Source: Bisporella sp. PMI_857 (Eukaryota > Ascomycota > Leotiomycetes > Helotiales > Helotiaceae). From it: a stretch of DNA of 64,000 nt. The notes beneath the pieces are model-generated. The model did no database searches. It was not told where the DNA came from and worked only from the letters and a program-made list of their open reading frames with translations. How positions within the stretch are numbered: the stretch's first letter is position 1; every line of letters begins with the position of its first letter. Shown here in pieces: positions 35,068-47,281 of the stretch. Position numbers and translations under genes: made by a program. The stretch spans positions 111,754-175,753 of the forward strand of contig JAJSPD010000087.1 of the NCBI GenBank assembly GCA_021307315.1, written 5' to 3'.

Positions 35068-36466
35068 CTAGCCTAAGCTTGCATTGCCAGCCAACCTTTT
35101 GCCCAACTCCTCTTTGGCCTGCGCACACATTTCCTCCATGTCAATATTGGCGATAACTGCATTTCTCTTGTTGATCTCATTCTCAATCTTACTAAAATCT
35201 CTTCCGATTCCCTCAGCACGCCATTCATAACAGTCCCCGATCCACCTACTGCTCTCAACTAGCCACTGTGTCCTGGATCTCCTCTCTGCGTCAAAGGTAG
35301 CAAAGACTGCCTCGAGTTGATTCCGTGTCTTGACCCGCTCATCTGCTAGTAACTCAGCCAATATCGCACTATCTTCAATACAGAACCCAGCACCAGCGCC
35401 GTGGTGTGGAGAGGTAGCATGTGCGGCATCGCCAGATATGCAAACACAGCCTTTATAGAAAGTTGGAACTGGCTCTCCCAAGTCAAATATTGCCCACCGT
35501 ATGAGGTCAGCAATGAGATATGCACCACAGAAGAAATTACTTACGACATCCAGGGTTGGACTTATTAATTTCAATAGTTTGATGATATTGGGTTTATAAC
35601 CCTCGAAGTCATGGAGAAGATCCTCTCGCCGACCCGGCCTTGTCAATCTCTGACTATCAGGCCAGTTTTCAGAGGATGTCTTGAAAGCGACGATATTAAG
35701 GGTGTTACCATGATTCACAGGAAAGGTCAGAACATGCCCACCATAGCCCATCTAACTATGTCAGCCAAAATCGACACATTTTAAGTTGGGGAGCACCTAC
35801 ATACATGCAAGCATTCTGAGCTCGCTCTTCCCCAATAGTGGCAGAAGCATCGCCCATTGGTACGAGCCCGCGATAGGCATATTTGTGCGTGTAGACAGGA
35901 TATGCGGAGGGGTGAGTAACACCCACGATGGTTTGACGGACACGCGATTTGATACCATCGCAGCCAATTATCGCATCGGCTTCTGCTGATGTCCCATCCT
36001 CGAAGTTCATGACGAGTTTACCATTGCTACATTCAGTAATGCCTTGAAGCTGCTTACCAAATCTTGCCAGGCCTTTAGGAATAAGTTTGACCATCTCCTC
36101 CAAAAAATGTGCGCGATGCAAGCCATTTTGGCCCAAGCTGTTCGAGATCGAGAAGGCAGTGGGTTGGCCAGCACTTTGCGTTTCACCGCCATACCCATCG
36201 ACATAATCAAACCAGACCTTCTCCTTCGACGGCCATAGGTTCCGCGTGCGCACTTTCTCGAACGCTTCGTAGATGCCCTGGTGGCACATCTTCATTGCCT
36301 GAGCAGCATTCGGACTGAACGACACGCCCGCTCCAATTTCTCCAAACGCAGGCGCTTGTTCATATAAAGTGACTGGGATTGATCGACAGTTGAGGGCGAT
36401 GGCCAATGTTAGGCCGGCGATCCCACCCCCGACAATGGCAACCTCGAAGTCTTTTGTGTGCGGCAT
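35068..36466 (-). CDS. FAD-dependent monooxygenase, salicylate-hydroxylase-like
   Basis: Two exons on the minus strand (36466-35801, 35751-35068) give 449 residues, the usual length of class A flavin monooxygenases. The FAD-binding GxGxxG is at residues 13-18 (VAIVGGGIAG), the DG motif in DAIIGCDGIKSRVR, and the GD motif in CISGDAAHATSPHHGAGAG, which contacts the FAD. The closest pattern is the salicylate 1-monooxygenase group, which turns salicylate to catechol with NAD(P)H and O2. The substrate itself is not readable. The start at 36466 is the first in-frame ATG before the FAD motif. An intradiol dioxygenase lies about 12 kb away and could act on the product; that link is inference. Confidence 0.9.
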
Positions 36467-37970
36467 TTTGCAGACGGTGGTGGATAGGAGAGGGTCTAGA
36501 TAGGTACTGGCTGGAGACAACTAAAGATAGCAGGAAACAAGGTCTGAAATATTCCGGCTTGCGGATCTATCGGATCGCATCTTCCCAAGAACAGAGCCCC
36601 GCATGGGGATATCCCGACCGAGAATAAGGGAATAAGCCAGCCAGCTCCTGGCCGCTGTCTGTGGCGATGGCGATGTTATAGCTGTACAGCACTACAGAAG
36701 GCAACCACGGAATCCCTCACGATGCGTCTTTTTGTATTTTATTTTACTTAGTTAATTTTTGTTGGAGGGAAGAGGCGATGAAGACCGTCGGGTCGGGACT
36801 AAGCGAGTGTTGTCGGGAGACCCACCGATATTCCCGAACAATTCATCGGAAAACATTCCGATGCCGACAACAGTAATAGAACCCCAGAATTCCGGTTGAT
36901 GGGGTTCACAGACGCCGCCCACAAAAGTGTCATCACCACAACTCTCTAGCTCTAGCTATGTGCGGGGGAAAGGGGAAAGACTAAATAATGCAGGGTTTCG
37001 CAACAGGGAGGTAAAACGAGCATATATTCTGTAGCTAATGCCACACTGCATATAGTGTTTGTAAATTTATTATTTTTATTATTACTTCACATGTTTTCAA
37101 CAATTTCCACAATAATTATAACAGAAATCTACGAGTTCTATAAAAGTCACGTGGTTTTTTTAACAGGGGCATGTAGAAGGCTGTCTCCTGTACAAGCTTA
37201 GCATAGTGCTCGGTGTACAACAGCCGTACGCCTTACTTCCTGGACCCAAGAGCAACGCTTTGGAACAATAGAAACACCAAGGGAGAGGTCACGATCATCA
37301 CCCATGCGGTGAATATCAGCTTTTGAACATCTCTCCTAAAAGTTGGTTTGGATAACTGCTTGCCCGCACTTGGAAGGATACCAGATAAGCCCACTGTGGA
37401 GGAGCCAACAGGTAATTGCATCCGAGGTAGTTTAAAGAAATCGAGCCGGAAGGCAAATTAAGGCACCAGCGCGCTACGTATATGCTTTATCTTTTAAAAT
37501 ATAATGGATCAAGTCTTTGTACACTGAATAAGCCTATTTCCAATATACAATTGAAATAATGACGGGATCTTGGTTGCCACACGGAGCTTATCCACGCCGC
37601 CCGCACGAGCCACCTTGCATGGTCGAAATTGCGGAAACAGCAATCACGCAACACATACAGTACGGTTAGTTGGCTATTCTGGCTCCCTGAATTGTATCAT
37701 CCTCTTTGTGTTCCCCTATCAAGATACGAGCCGTTAGCGAAAACACATATCATGTCGACCTTCCTACAGTAGCCGACCAGCGGTTGACTAGGTTTGCGCG
37801 AGACATATCGTCATGGGGTTCAGCCTCACGTGGCTGAGCTCGGCGCCTTTCAGGCAGATTTCTTGGGGCGTGGCTTGGGGCTAAGCGAGTTACCCATCAC
37901 CTCAAGTTCAATCCTCTCAGTTTTATGTGTTGTCTACTGATATGTGTTGACAAGTCTCGTCTGTACTGCA
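36467..37970. other. intergenic region with one small frame
   Basis: AT-rich tract near 37050-37130. The only candidate is the 62-codon frame listed separately. Confidence 0.5.
37233..37421 (-). CDS. small hypothetical protein with one membrane segment
   Basis: A 62-codon frame with an ATG start, a Ser/Pro-rich N-terminus, a basic stretch (KPTFRRDVQK) and a hydrophobic segment (TAWVMIVTSPLVFLLFQSVA) near the C-terminus, the layout of a tail-anchored protein. No family is recognised, and the frame could be chance or the last exon of something lost. Confidence 0.3.
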   Translation of the reverse strand: MQLPVGSSTVGLSGILPSAGKQLSKPTFRRDVQKLIFTAWVMIVTSPLVFLLFQSVALGSRK

Positions 37971-39531
37971 ATGGAGGAGACTTTCCTTACCAAGACACTG
38001 GAGAAATGTACTCACGTCTTTGAAGAAACTTCGTTCTTAGAAATTCAACGATACACGGTAAGCATCACAACCTTTCTGTGGCCTAAATGTTTTAATAAAC
38101 CATTATAGAATAGCCAGAATGATTCAATAAGAGAAGGGAAGTTGAAATACGATGATTTTGAAGCCTTCGTGGCCGGAACGGTCTGTCCCTCATTCTACTC
38201 ATGCCATACAAACACTAATACTATCCAGGACAAATTCTACACTCCAAGTTTCCCAAAGGGAGCAAATGGAGTTCAGAGGATTGCCTCGTTGCGATTGATG
38301 TAAGAAACTAGCCCAGATGTGAGTGAAAAGGCCAGTGCTGAGAGACAAAGTGTCCAAGCGGATGTGAGGCATCCTGACGCATTTGCGTCAGACACTCTCA
38401 CTTTGACACCAGAGCAATACCTCAGCATGATAGCAAACTTTCATCTACCATCACGAGCGGTTGAAATGACAGCAGCTATGGGTCCTGTGTTCTGGACGGA
38501 CTCCACTCAGTGTGATGGTAAATACCTTCGTAAGTCACTTTGTAAACTCTACATTGGTATTCTTTAGGTCTAACCTATTATAGAGATAGTATATCGAAAG
38601 GTCACAAAGCAACCCAAGGGCACAAAAGGATTTGAGATGGTATTGTCCCACGATTTCGAGACGAATGAAACAAGGGGTTATTTGAAAGGTGGGCAGCAAA
38701 TCCTGGAAGCCTTAGCTTATCTCAGAACGAGTGTCCGCGACATCATACACCCAATGCTACTTCCGGTCATTGTCCTTTCTTTGAAAATTCAAGGCAGAAG
38801 TGAGACATCACAACAAGAGGTACACAACCAAATCCGACTTATCGAAGCGCGGCTGAGGAATACCCGTCCTGTTAAACAAGCGTCCATCAGCGAGAACGAA
38901 GGTATAACACTAGAAGCAGTCAACGCAGATCTATCTGCATGTCATCAGAAGATATGGAAACGACCAGAGGCTTATCTCGAACTCATTGATGAGTTCCAGA
39001 AGTCGCTACAGATCATCGCTAGCTCTTCGCGTAAAGATCAGAACCCAGAACTGTTCAGCGTCCATTCGAACCTGCGATCACGACTTGAATTGTTGCGGCA
39101 GCGGGTGCGGGGGATTCAGAACTCGGCTCAGACCACTCTTCACAGAGTTGATATGCAGCGCTCTGTCCTACACAACATCCTTTTGAACCAGCAAAATCAA
39201 ATAGCGCTCCAAATTGAAAACCGGAATCAGAGGCAAGAAAAAGAGAAGGAGCTTGCTGTCGGTCAGTGGAATAGAACTCAGCTCTTGTTGAGCCTGTTGG
39301 GGAGCATTTTCCTTCCTATTACCGTTGTTGCAGTAAGTCTTCCAGAGAATTAGTCTTCAGCACTAACAACAATCGCAGGCGGTGTTCAGCACATCTTTCT
39401 TCAATTTCCATCCTGGCCCCGGGGAGAAGATAATGTCGCCAGATTTCTGGATTTTTTGGGTCGTCACAGCTCCTATAACCATCATTTTCGTGGCTTGCTG
39501 GGCCTTCGCTACCATGCGGCGGGATAAATAG
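37971..39531 (+). pseudogene. CorA-like membrane protein gene with an in-frame stop
   Basis: Five exons fit well (37971-38057, 38109-38180, 38229-38517, 38584-39332, 39379-39531), all in phase, for 449 residues. A TAA at 38301-38303 (codon 78) breaks the third exon, and the frame continues smoothly on both sides (GVQRIASLRL before, SEKASAERQ after). The C-terminal half has a long helical region and two membrane segments (LLLSLLGSIFLPITVVA, then FWIFWVVTAPITIIFVACW), resembling CorA-like fungal proteins; the Gly-Met-Asn loop of true Mg2+ channels is not seen (FSTSFFNF instead). A CAA to TAA change would explain the stop. No intron of normal size removes it. A sequencing error or a recent mutation are both possible. 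Confidence 0.7.
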
Positions 39532-39703
39532 CCCGAGATTAATGGCCATGGCGTATGACGGTGGGTACGAAACCAATATAAGGGTAATGCTTCGTAGATT
39601 AGACTTATCGGCAAATAATTAATTAAAGCTACAGAGTCATTGAAATCGTGGCGCAGTTTGGGGAATAGTGTAGCCGTATACAATACAGATATGGTTTAGT
39701 ACC

Positions 39704-39889
39704 TGTTGGAATGCATGTACATAGCTTCACACGTTCCATATCGCGGGGATTGTGGGTCTTCTACCACCTATATATCTACCTGGCAATAGGCCGTAGCTTA
39801 GAAGAATGAATCAGCGAATACCAGAACCACACCAGCAAGAGCGTAGTCACAGCTACTACGCCTTTTGCTATGTGGTAGGTATTCCGACA
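39704..39889 (+). repeat. solo-LTR-like sequence
   Basis: 186 bp, starts TGTTGGAATGCATGTAC and ends ATTCCGACA, giving matching inverted ends TGTYGGAAT. It is clearly related to 10659-10843 over its whole length. No flanking target duplication is visible. It sits 170 bases after the CorA-like gene. Confidence 0.65.
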
Positions 39890-39929
39890 GTGTTGAGGTG
39901 TCTTGGCATACGGCGCTTTGGTGCATACT

Positions 39930-40060
39930 GTATCAGTTTTTCAATACCACGCTAGTATTAATATAAGATTCTTAGAGAAAAAGCATTGTTAGTATAAAAA
40001 TTTAATATTATATTATACGCTTCGTAATACTAAATATAGTGCTAAAGCGGAAGTTAACCA
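39930..40060 (+). repeat. fragment related to the 28413 hAT-like element
   Basis: It shares CGCTAGTATTARTAT, then an AT-rich stretch, then AATACTAAATAYWGTGCTA with the interior of the element at 28413-28826. Ends are not preserved, so it is a decayed relative. Confidence 0.4.
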
Positions 40061-40836
40061 ATATACGTATGAAAATACTATTTGCGTGAGCCTTAATAGG
40101 GTGGTGAGGCAGTAATATTGACCCAAATACGGGTGCGGCCAATGCGCAAGTTCCAAGTGATTAATCTGTCTTTATTGGTTTGCAAGCTGCATCGGGCGGG
40201 TGATTATTTCTACATTGGGAGGCTCCTGCTTCTGCTTAGTGGCATATTGGAATTTATACTGGGCCGTACAGTCGAGAATATCTAGCAAGATGCACATTGT
40301 ATAGAAGTTTGATTACAAATTCGACTGCATTTCCAATTTTCTGGAGTAGAGGTTTACGGATGCCCACAGATCGTATTCTAATATCAGGGTGAAAACTTAG
40401 TTATATTAAAGAGTAGCCACTGAGCACAGATGCGCAGGAGTGCAGCCTTTTAATATAAACATTTAAGGTGATACAATTCTGAATCCTTTGGATCCTATAA
40501 ATCCTTTGTTTTACTTATTTAAGGTCTTTATATAGCCTAAGATATCTCGTAATCGATATCTTCATCCCATACCTAGCTTAACTTTAGAAAAACTTTGCAG
40601 TGAATAATCGACTATTGATTAGATCAGATCATATCCGGGAGTTTAATATGGCAATGGCACTGACCATACCGCTTTCGAACTTTTTGGCTACGGCCGTACA
40701 GGTTTATCCTCCAGAGTCTACCATAAGACATGCAAAATCAAATAGAAAGAGCCAGTTGGTCGAAGTCTAGCCACAAGCTTTATAAATTTGCAAGGGTTAT
40801 ATTAATCCATGTATATTCCCTAGCAACGACACGCGC
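40061..40836. other. intergenic, AT-rich
   Basis: No gene and no clear repeat boundaries are seen. This is the 3' side of the minus-strand regulator. Confidence 0.5.
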
Positions 40837-43449
40837 TTATAGATGCATTTGAGTAGGATTCATATTACCTAGATTAGCGACATGCTGACTGAACCAAGCA
40901 TCATATAGACTATCGACTCCATAAGGATTGAACTGGCTGAAGTCGATCTGCAAATCGGATTCCGAAGGAATTGGGGTTGCTATTCCTTCATTGCTGACAG
41001 TGTTGTCGGCAAAGAGTCCATGGTTTACCATTTCTTATAGGAATAATTAGCACAAGACAGCGACAAGAAGAGTAGAGAATCCAACTGACCTTGGGATTGC
41101 TGACCTTGTATCTGGTGTCGGAGGGCCTTCAAGACCTGTATGGCACGCGGAGCCGTGTATATATCCTCCTTGTAATGCATCATTATTGATAAACAGCGAT
41201 TCCACGAGGTCTCAAATGCCTCGTCGACGCTAGTCCCAGCCTCTGGGAGTCTCATCGAAGCGAGGAGGATAGTGGCAGAAGCAAATGTAACTGTGAAATA
41301 TTAGCTTTCGAGATCTTGAATGCTCGTTAAGAATAAGAACGATCTTACAATACACAGAGTGCCAACCGGAACTCTTGTAGGCAGTGTCGAGATGCTCGAA
41401 AATTGTCTCAATTAGACGATGCGCTGTACTGATACATAAATTACAGTAGCGCTTAATAATGTCATCATCAAGTAATGACAAGTTTTCTTCTATTGATACT
41501 TGCTCCATGTCTTTTGGGGGACGCTTAGTTGCCATTATGAGTAATGGCCGTAAAGACAATAGCCTAGTATACAGGAATCTGGCGCATTCAGCGCAATGTT
41601 TGACAAGAAGTAAGATATGGGGCCTTACCGACAGTACAGTACTTGTTGTTGGAGATTTATGTAGCTGTTTCTCTCTGATATAACCACTTGGGAACTACGT
41701 GTTGTTTTAAGATAATCCGGCGTTGAAGTAAAAAAGCTATCTAAGCGACGGTTAAAGCTTAAAACTTCTAGTACCATGTTTTGCAGGCGGGATTCAGATA
41801 TAGGATGTGTACTCGGGTCGCCCGCATAGAAAGAGGACAGTATATCATCCAAAATCTCGAAGAGTCGACAAGAAAACACAAAGAGGCCCATTCGCGAAGG
41901 CATATGCTGTGGTTGGACACCCTCGCCTTCTTCACGTAAATATACGTCATCAATTAAAGAAGGCACTACGGTGTTGTAGGACCTATTCAGCATGGCTGGA
42001 CGCCCAAACGTCATAGCTAAAAGCCTTTTAGTAATTAGTTAATATTTTCACACGTAAGAAGTTAATTGAAAGTGGTATAAAGAACGAACTTGTCTAAGAC
42101 AACGCAAGTGTGCCAGATCCTTCTCCTCATCTCTCGGCTGAGTTGGTTCTCCATTCTCTGCTCTGAGTGTTCTAGATGTAAGCCTAGACTTTGTGCAAGT
42201 CGAATAGCAAGCCCAACAGAGTTCCAACAATGGCTTGCGTAGCTGGTTGACTGGAGATACACCCCACTTAGAAGGAGCCATTGCACCACCGTCACTGAGG
42301 TGGTACCAAGAATATCATAGAGTAGGACATGCCGGGACATCTTGTAAAACTCATCGGCAACTGTAACTCTACGTGACGATGGCACCAAGCTACTAAATTG
42401 ACACCCTAGCGCAAAGACAAGATTCAAACTACACATGAAGATTACCTGTTCGTCGCTTGACGCTGGGATGTCGTCAGGTAGCCATAGCCGGTTATATTTT
42501 TCAGTAAATGACGTCTTGTGGATAAGTGGGAAGAGTGGATGAATGAACTCCCAAAAGCAATGCAGGAAGTCATCTGCATTGCTACGAAGGGGCAAGACAG
42601 CAAGGTTGTCTCTCTTTCCAATTGACACGTCAAGATGCTGAAGCAATGGAGGTGCGTTGGCATGCCTAAAGTCGGGCGTATTACCATTATCCTGATGTGT
42701 GATTGACGGCCTATTGTCGTCTTCCCGGACCTCCTGCGTTACCTGTCGCACGAAAGCAATAGTGGAAGACTCACCATAGAGGCAACTATCGGGATCCTCG
42801 GAAATGACGGTGGCCAATGCATCAACTTGAGGCACGGCGTTGCTGCGAGGGGACAGACTCTGAATAGTTGCGTTATACGCATTTAGACTCTGGCTAGCTG
42901 TGTTGCATTCATGACTTGATGATATTAGTTCATTGTTAATTGGAGCTATATTTTGACCAAGGCCAAGGTCTTGCAGGCCGCTGGTGCTCACTCGATCGGT
43001 CTCCCCTATAGCTCGTCTCAGCTGCCTGCTGGGATTGCGACGACCGTAATATCCATTTTGGGATATGCGACTAGGTCCTTAGAAAAGACTCAAACTCACG
43101 TGAGATATTTGGTTGCTCGTCTCGCGAGTCGCTCTGCTCGAGCCGCTGTAACCGGGTATCAAGATCCGCATATCTGGAGACATCTCAGCAACGCGATCGG
43201 AATAGAACAATAGGCAAGTCACCTATGTGAAGTAAGGGCAGTGTTCTCGTAGATGCATGTACCCGCCACACCCCGTCGCTCGCAGGCTAGGCAAGTCGGC
43301 TGTCGCCCGTCGCACCTCGTCTTGCGCCTTCGACAGGTCTTACAAGCTCGCTGGATTTTGCGGCGTCTGACTCTCGCCAGTAGAGGCGATGACTGAGAGG
43401 ATGATTGCCTCCCTAGAGCCTCTTCAGAATCCGATGGTCGACCTTCCAT
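40837..43449 (-). CDS. Zn2Cys6 fungal transcription factor
   Basis: Seven exons on the minus strand: 43449-43223, 43173-43100, 43005-42090, 42024-41629, 41578-41349, 41290-41090, 41033-40837, giving 746 residues with every join in phase. The zinc cluster spans Cys36 to Cys65 (spacing C-x2-C-x6-C-x6-C-x2-C-x8-C) after a basic stretch (RVRRRKIQR). The second exon encodes the linker and coiled coil (DLDTRLQRLEQ). The middle domain is the Fungal_trans type: FWEFIHPLFPLIHKTSF, SVGLAIRLAQSLGLH, MRRRIWHTCVVLDK, MTFGRPAML. It should act in the nucleus as a DNA-binding activator or repressor; the target is unknown. The third intron starts with an unusual GTTCGT donor. Confidence 0.9.
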
Positions 43450-44439
43450 GGATATCCGATTGGGATTTGAGATGGGATATGAGATGGAACTTCGGATTCG
43501 TGGATGGCTGCGCACGATATTCCAGTGCACTTGGCATTACATGTGGCTTATTACATAATATTACTTCTGTTTTCATTGACTGGTTTGATTTGAATTGATT
43601 TATTCCCATTGGCTCTAGAGAAGCTCTGACCATCTGTAGTCCCACTTCCAGCTGATCCGCGCCAATTACATGCTTTTATAATTGGATCTGTCCAGGGATC
43701 ACATAATTTTTGGTACCTAATTGGGCCTAGTCTAATCTTACCTATACCTACCCCATTTAACAGGCAGTTCGCTATATCAACATCACTCTTGCAACCTCTC
43801 GAGAACCCAGAACAGATCATATCGATCGATCTTAACGGTAACCTGTAAGCAACTAATCAACAATTGTAGCTAGAAAAGACTACTTACAACGAGACTATAT
43901 TATTTTTAGAGCTGTCAGAAAGTTTATTAAATCTAGTCCGTAGCATATAAGATTTGTTAGAAAGCAAACCTGGAGTGATATATTTCAAATGATTGACATA
44001 TTATGGGTTCTCCTTGGGCTTCCAATGAGAGTAATAGCTATGCTGAAAGGAGCCATTTTCTACTATCGTATACAGTTCTAATTTTCAAATTAAAGTTGTT
44101 CTTGTTCATGAAATAATTTATCTTCAATGTCATAAGCGAAACAAATATAAACCGCAGTCATGACAAATCATAGTATAAATAAGTAGAGCTCGGTCTCAAA
44201 CATGCCATGTATGTCTCGGGCGATAATATAGACTTTATCTACATATACTCATACCTAATCCTCACGGCTGTAATCATTGCTTTTCAATTCTTGGGAGATA
44301 AATCTATCTCCACTACCCAACCCTCTTGAAGCATATTTCCTTCCACAGATTGGAATATCGCGTCGTTGGCTGCTATAAGAGGCAGTAGACCTTCTTGGCC
44401 ATCATGTGTAGCAGATCTTTCTCCAGCGGGCATGAGAAT
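43450..44439. other. intergenic, no supportable gene
   Basis: AT-rich upstream region of the regulator at 43449. No coding signal. Confidence 0.5.
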
Positions 44440-45180
44440 TTCAATCTTCATCGAGATTATTGGAAGATACAGAAGGGGATGAACTCAATATTCATGGGGG
44501 ACTGCCGTGCCCTTGGCAGGACCACGGACCAAGCCGCTCGATCAGTTTCTCCTTTTGGGCTTGTAGATTCTCGATTCCTCCTTGGATCTTCCTTACACAG
44601 GCTAGGGTTATTGGCAGAGGCGAAAACTGCCTCAGCAGGATGCCTTAGATACATGGGAAGTGGCATTGTAGCAGCCGCCCGCTGTGACGATGTAGTTGAG
44701 GTCGACTCTAGGGCCTGTTTCAACATCTCTTCCTACCCCTTGCCAATATACTCGCCCTTCAGCTCTCGGATCAGGCGTACTACTGAATATCTCGCCATAT
44801 GCAACGAGCGACAGCCCCGATACAATACTTGTCATAACATCAAAGTGCAGCAAGTGACAACATATCTTCTTCCTCTCTTCAACTTGGATCTTATTGAGGC
44901 CAAAACCCGTGCCGTCTTTGTGAACGCCCATGGCCTGGCACACCCGAAACTTGACGGCGACAAGCGAGGAGCAACTGAGGAAATCCTCTTTTCATATGAG
45001 CATCGAATTGATGAGAAGAAATGCCACGAGTGAGTACACAAACGGGTTATAGGGCAAACCAACCATTGCCAGAACAACTGGTATCAGATAGTACAGCTTT
45101 TTCTACGTTTCTAGAATTGGCTACCTCTTCGCGACTACATCAGGCCTTGACTGGGAAAAGGAGTCAGCGAACATCGCTGT
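44440..45180 (-). pseudogene. decayed fungal transcription factor gene
   Basis: Minus-strand blocks resemble the middle domain of fungal-specific regulators: VGLPYNPFVYSLVAFLLINS, a stop at 44992-44994, then EDFLSCSSLVAVKFRVCQAM, GVHKDGTGFGLNKIQVEERK, CCHLLHFDVMTSIVSGLSLVA, and VETGPRVDLNYIVTAG. Later the frame changes (a KIQGGIENLQAQKEKLIERL block in another frame) and ends near 44440. No zinc cluster is seen. A CGA to TGA change would explain the first stop. The limits are approximate. The plus-strand frame of 212 codons over the same region (44395-45033) lacks any motif. Confidence 0.6.
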
Positions 45181-45315
45181 GATGAGCAGCGGCCGGAAGC
45201 TGGCCAATACTTCTTCTGGGGCAAGCCCCGGCGCCCGTGACTTGGCTTAAGTTGATTTTGTCAGCTAGGATAGGCGATTTTACTTATTTTATTAAGCCTT
45301 CTACATAGGTAAACT

Positions 45316-46583
45316 CTAATCCTCTACGTCCTTCTTTGCAAGTCCAGCACATTCTAGTGGCCATCTTAGCCACCTGTCCCATCCGGGCATAAGATTACGC
45401 GCAACAATGCCGATAATGTAGGCCGGCAACCCGCTGACCCACCATTCCCCGTTGGCCTGCAGCAGCAGCACACAGAAGTAGGCCAGCACAATCTGCGCCT
45501 CGGCCACCTTCTCCCTTAGCAAGCCCACAAACCCCTCTTCCATAAGTACAGCCCAGAGGAATCCCGTGGCCCGATCTTTTGTGCGGCCCAGCCTTGCATA
45601 CAGCCGCTGCAATAGGACAAGGGCCACACGACAGGCGGACAACACCTCCGAGCGGGTGTTACCACTGCCTCCATTGGAGAGGAAGTTGATCAGCTCGTCG
45701 AGGTGCTTGGGGATGCTCGGGCTGGCGAGGTCTTCATCTTCGAGGGCCATGGGGTCAAGGCGGATTAGGTCTCCCAACGAGCCGCTCTTGACGGTAGCGG
45801 AGTAGGGGTACACAAGTGTGGCAACGCCGCGGATGAGAGAGATCCACTCGAGCATGCGGGTGTAGCCCTTATCATGGTCCAGCGAGGAGAACGAGTGGGT
45901 ACTGGCGAAGGACGACTGCACCACGCCTGCCTGCCGCGCGGATGAGGCTACGAAGATCAGGATTGAGCAGGCAACGAGCGCGTGGCAGTTCTGGTCGTTG
46001 AGACTCTGGAGGTTCTGGCGGAAGCTCGGGAGCGCGAGGTCATAGTGGTCATAGGCGGCGTTAAGGTAGGCCTGCTCATCAAAGCACCAGTCGACGCGGT
46101 CCGCACCCTTCCGCTTTAGGCTGGCGATGTGGAATGCCGACACAGTGAGGATGCTGTGCAAGAGGTAGTCATGCTTGAAGCCTTGCTTGATGACAGCAGT
46201 CTGCCAGCACTTCATCCTAGGACTCATGGCATTGTCGGCAAGGCACGTCGAGGTTGCGAAGTGGTGGATGAGCTCCAGGTTGATGAGCTGTGCGGGTGTG
46301 GTGGACGAGCCGTTGCCAGGCTCCCGGGTGGTACTGTTCGTTGGCTCGCCCACCTCAACAGTGAACGAACACGGTATCCGATGCTTGACGCATTGCTGGC
46401 AAGCAGGTGCCTGCTCATCGCACTGTAGGATCTTGTTAGCGCTTTTGAGTGAGGTGTTGTGAAGCTGGTGAGCGCTACTTTTATTTTCCGTCGCTTGCAC
46501 TGGTGACAGCCTACGCGCGACCTTAAGCGAAACTTTCTGGTCTTACTGGAGGGTGACATAGTGGAGGCTTCTTGCTTTTCCAT
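45316..46583 (-). CDS. Zn2Cys6 transcription factor, Upc2-like group
   Basis: Two exons (46583-46479, 46422-45316) give 403 residues. The zinc cluster spans Cys26 to Cys53 (C-x2-C-x6-C-x6-C-x2-C-x6-C, starting GCHQCKRRKIK). The intron cuts exactly before the third Cys, a position often seen in this group. The C-terminal part (LELIHHFATSTC, KHDYLLHSILTVSAFHIASL, YDHYDLALPSFRQNLQSL) resembles the ligand-sensing region of sterol-uptake-control (Upc2-type) and related fungal regulators. It lies head to head with an RTA1-type transporter gene, about 700 bases apart, which suggests it may control it. Confidence 0.9.
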
Positions 46584-47281
46584 TTGTACTCATTCGTCAA
46601 AGCCAAAGGCTGATGAGGCATGATTCTCTGATGATCACGTGATGTATGAAATACCCTTGCCAACCAATCAGCGCCAAACCCGAGAAATTCGGATGGGTTG
46701 CGCTAGTGTTTGCTGATATTAAATCGGTTGGAACTTTAATAATAAAGGACACGGAAACTTCGGGTGAAAAGTTTGCAGGTTTCTAGTTGCCAAATATCGA
46801 GAGGCTGATTCTATCTACATTGCTATGTAGAAGCTTCATTGACGCGTAATGGGTTCTAAAATAGGGGCTCGTGTTGTGAGAGCAAATTGCTCTGATACAA
46901 TCGGATGCCAAGAGGGCATAGGCACAGCCTTGCTTCATAGAGCTTATTATCTAGCCAACTATATTGATTCCCGACTTTCTCGGCAACCTTTGCTCTCTCC
47001 CTCTGACCTCTTGCTCCTTCGGTCTCGGGGGTGGAGTTGCGCACGCCCCACGGCCAAGACACAGCCTTAAGTAAATAAATACAATCTCGAATTCAGGTTT
47101 TACTACAAGTATCAGCTTCTCCTACCAGCTCAGATAAGCCTAATTTGTCGATCCTAGGATTAACATCCCCATCTCCGTCCGTTTCTTGTCCCAAAACTGT
47201 CGATTCCTTTTTGGTTTAAAAGCGATTTCCTCTTAATATCACCGTTCGGGGGTTTTTCCAGTTTGTCTTATCTAATTGGCA
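46584..47281. promoter_or_regulatory. shared divergent promoter region
   Basis: The 698 bp between the Zn2Cys6 regulator (minus) and the RTA1-type gene (plus). It contains a palindromic ATCACGTGAT at about 46634 and a pyrimidine-rich leader before 47282. No gene is seen in it. A role as shared promoter is inferred from the layout. Confidence 0.45.

Noticed and set aside
44395..45033. 212-codon plus-strand frame
   Set aside because: The opposite strand carries recognisable transcription-factor blocks; the plus frame is a shadow.
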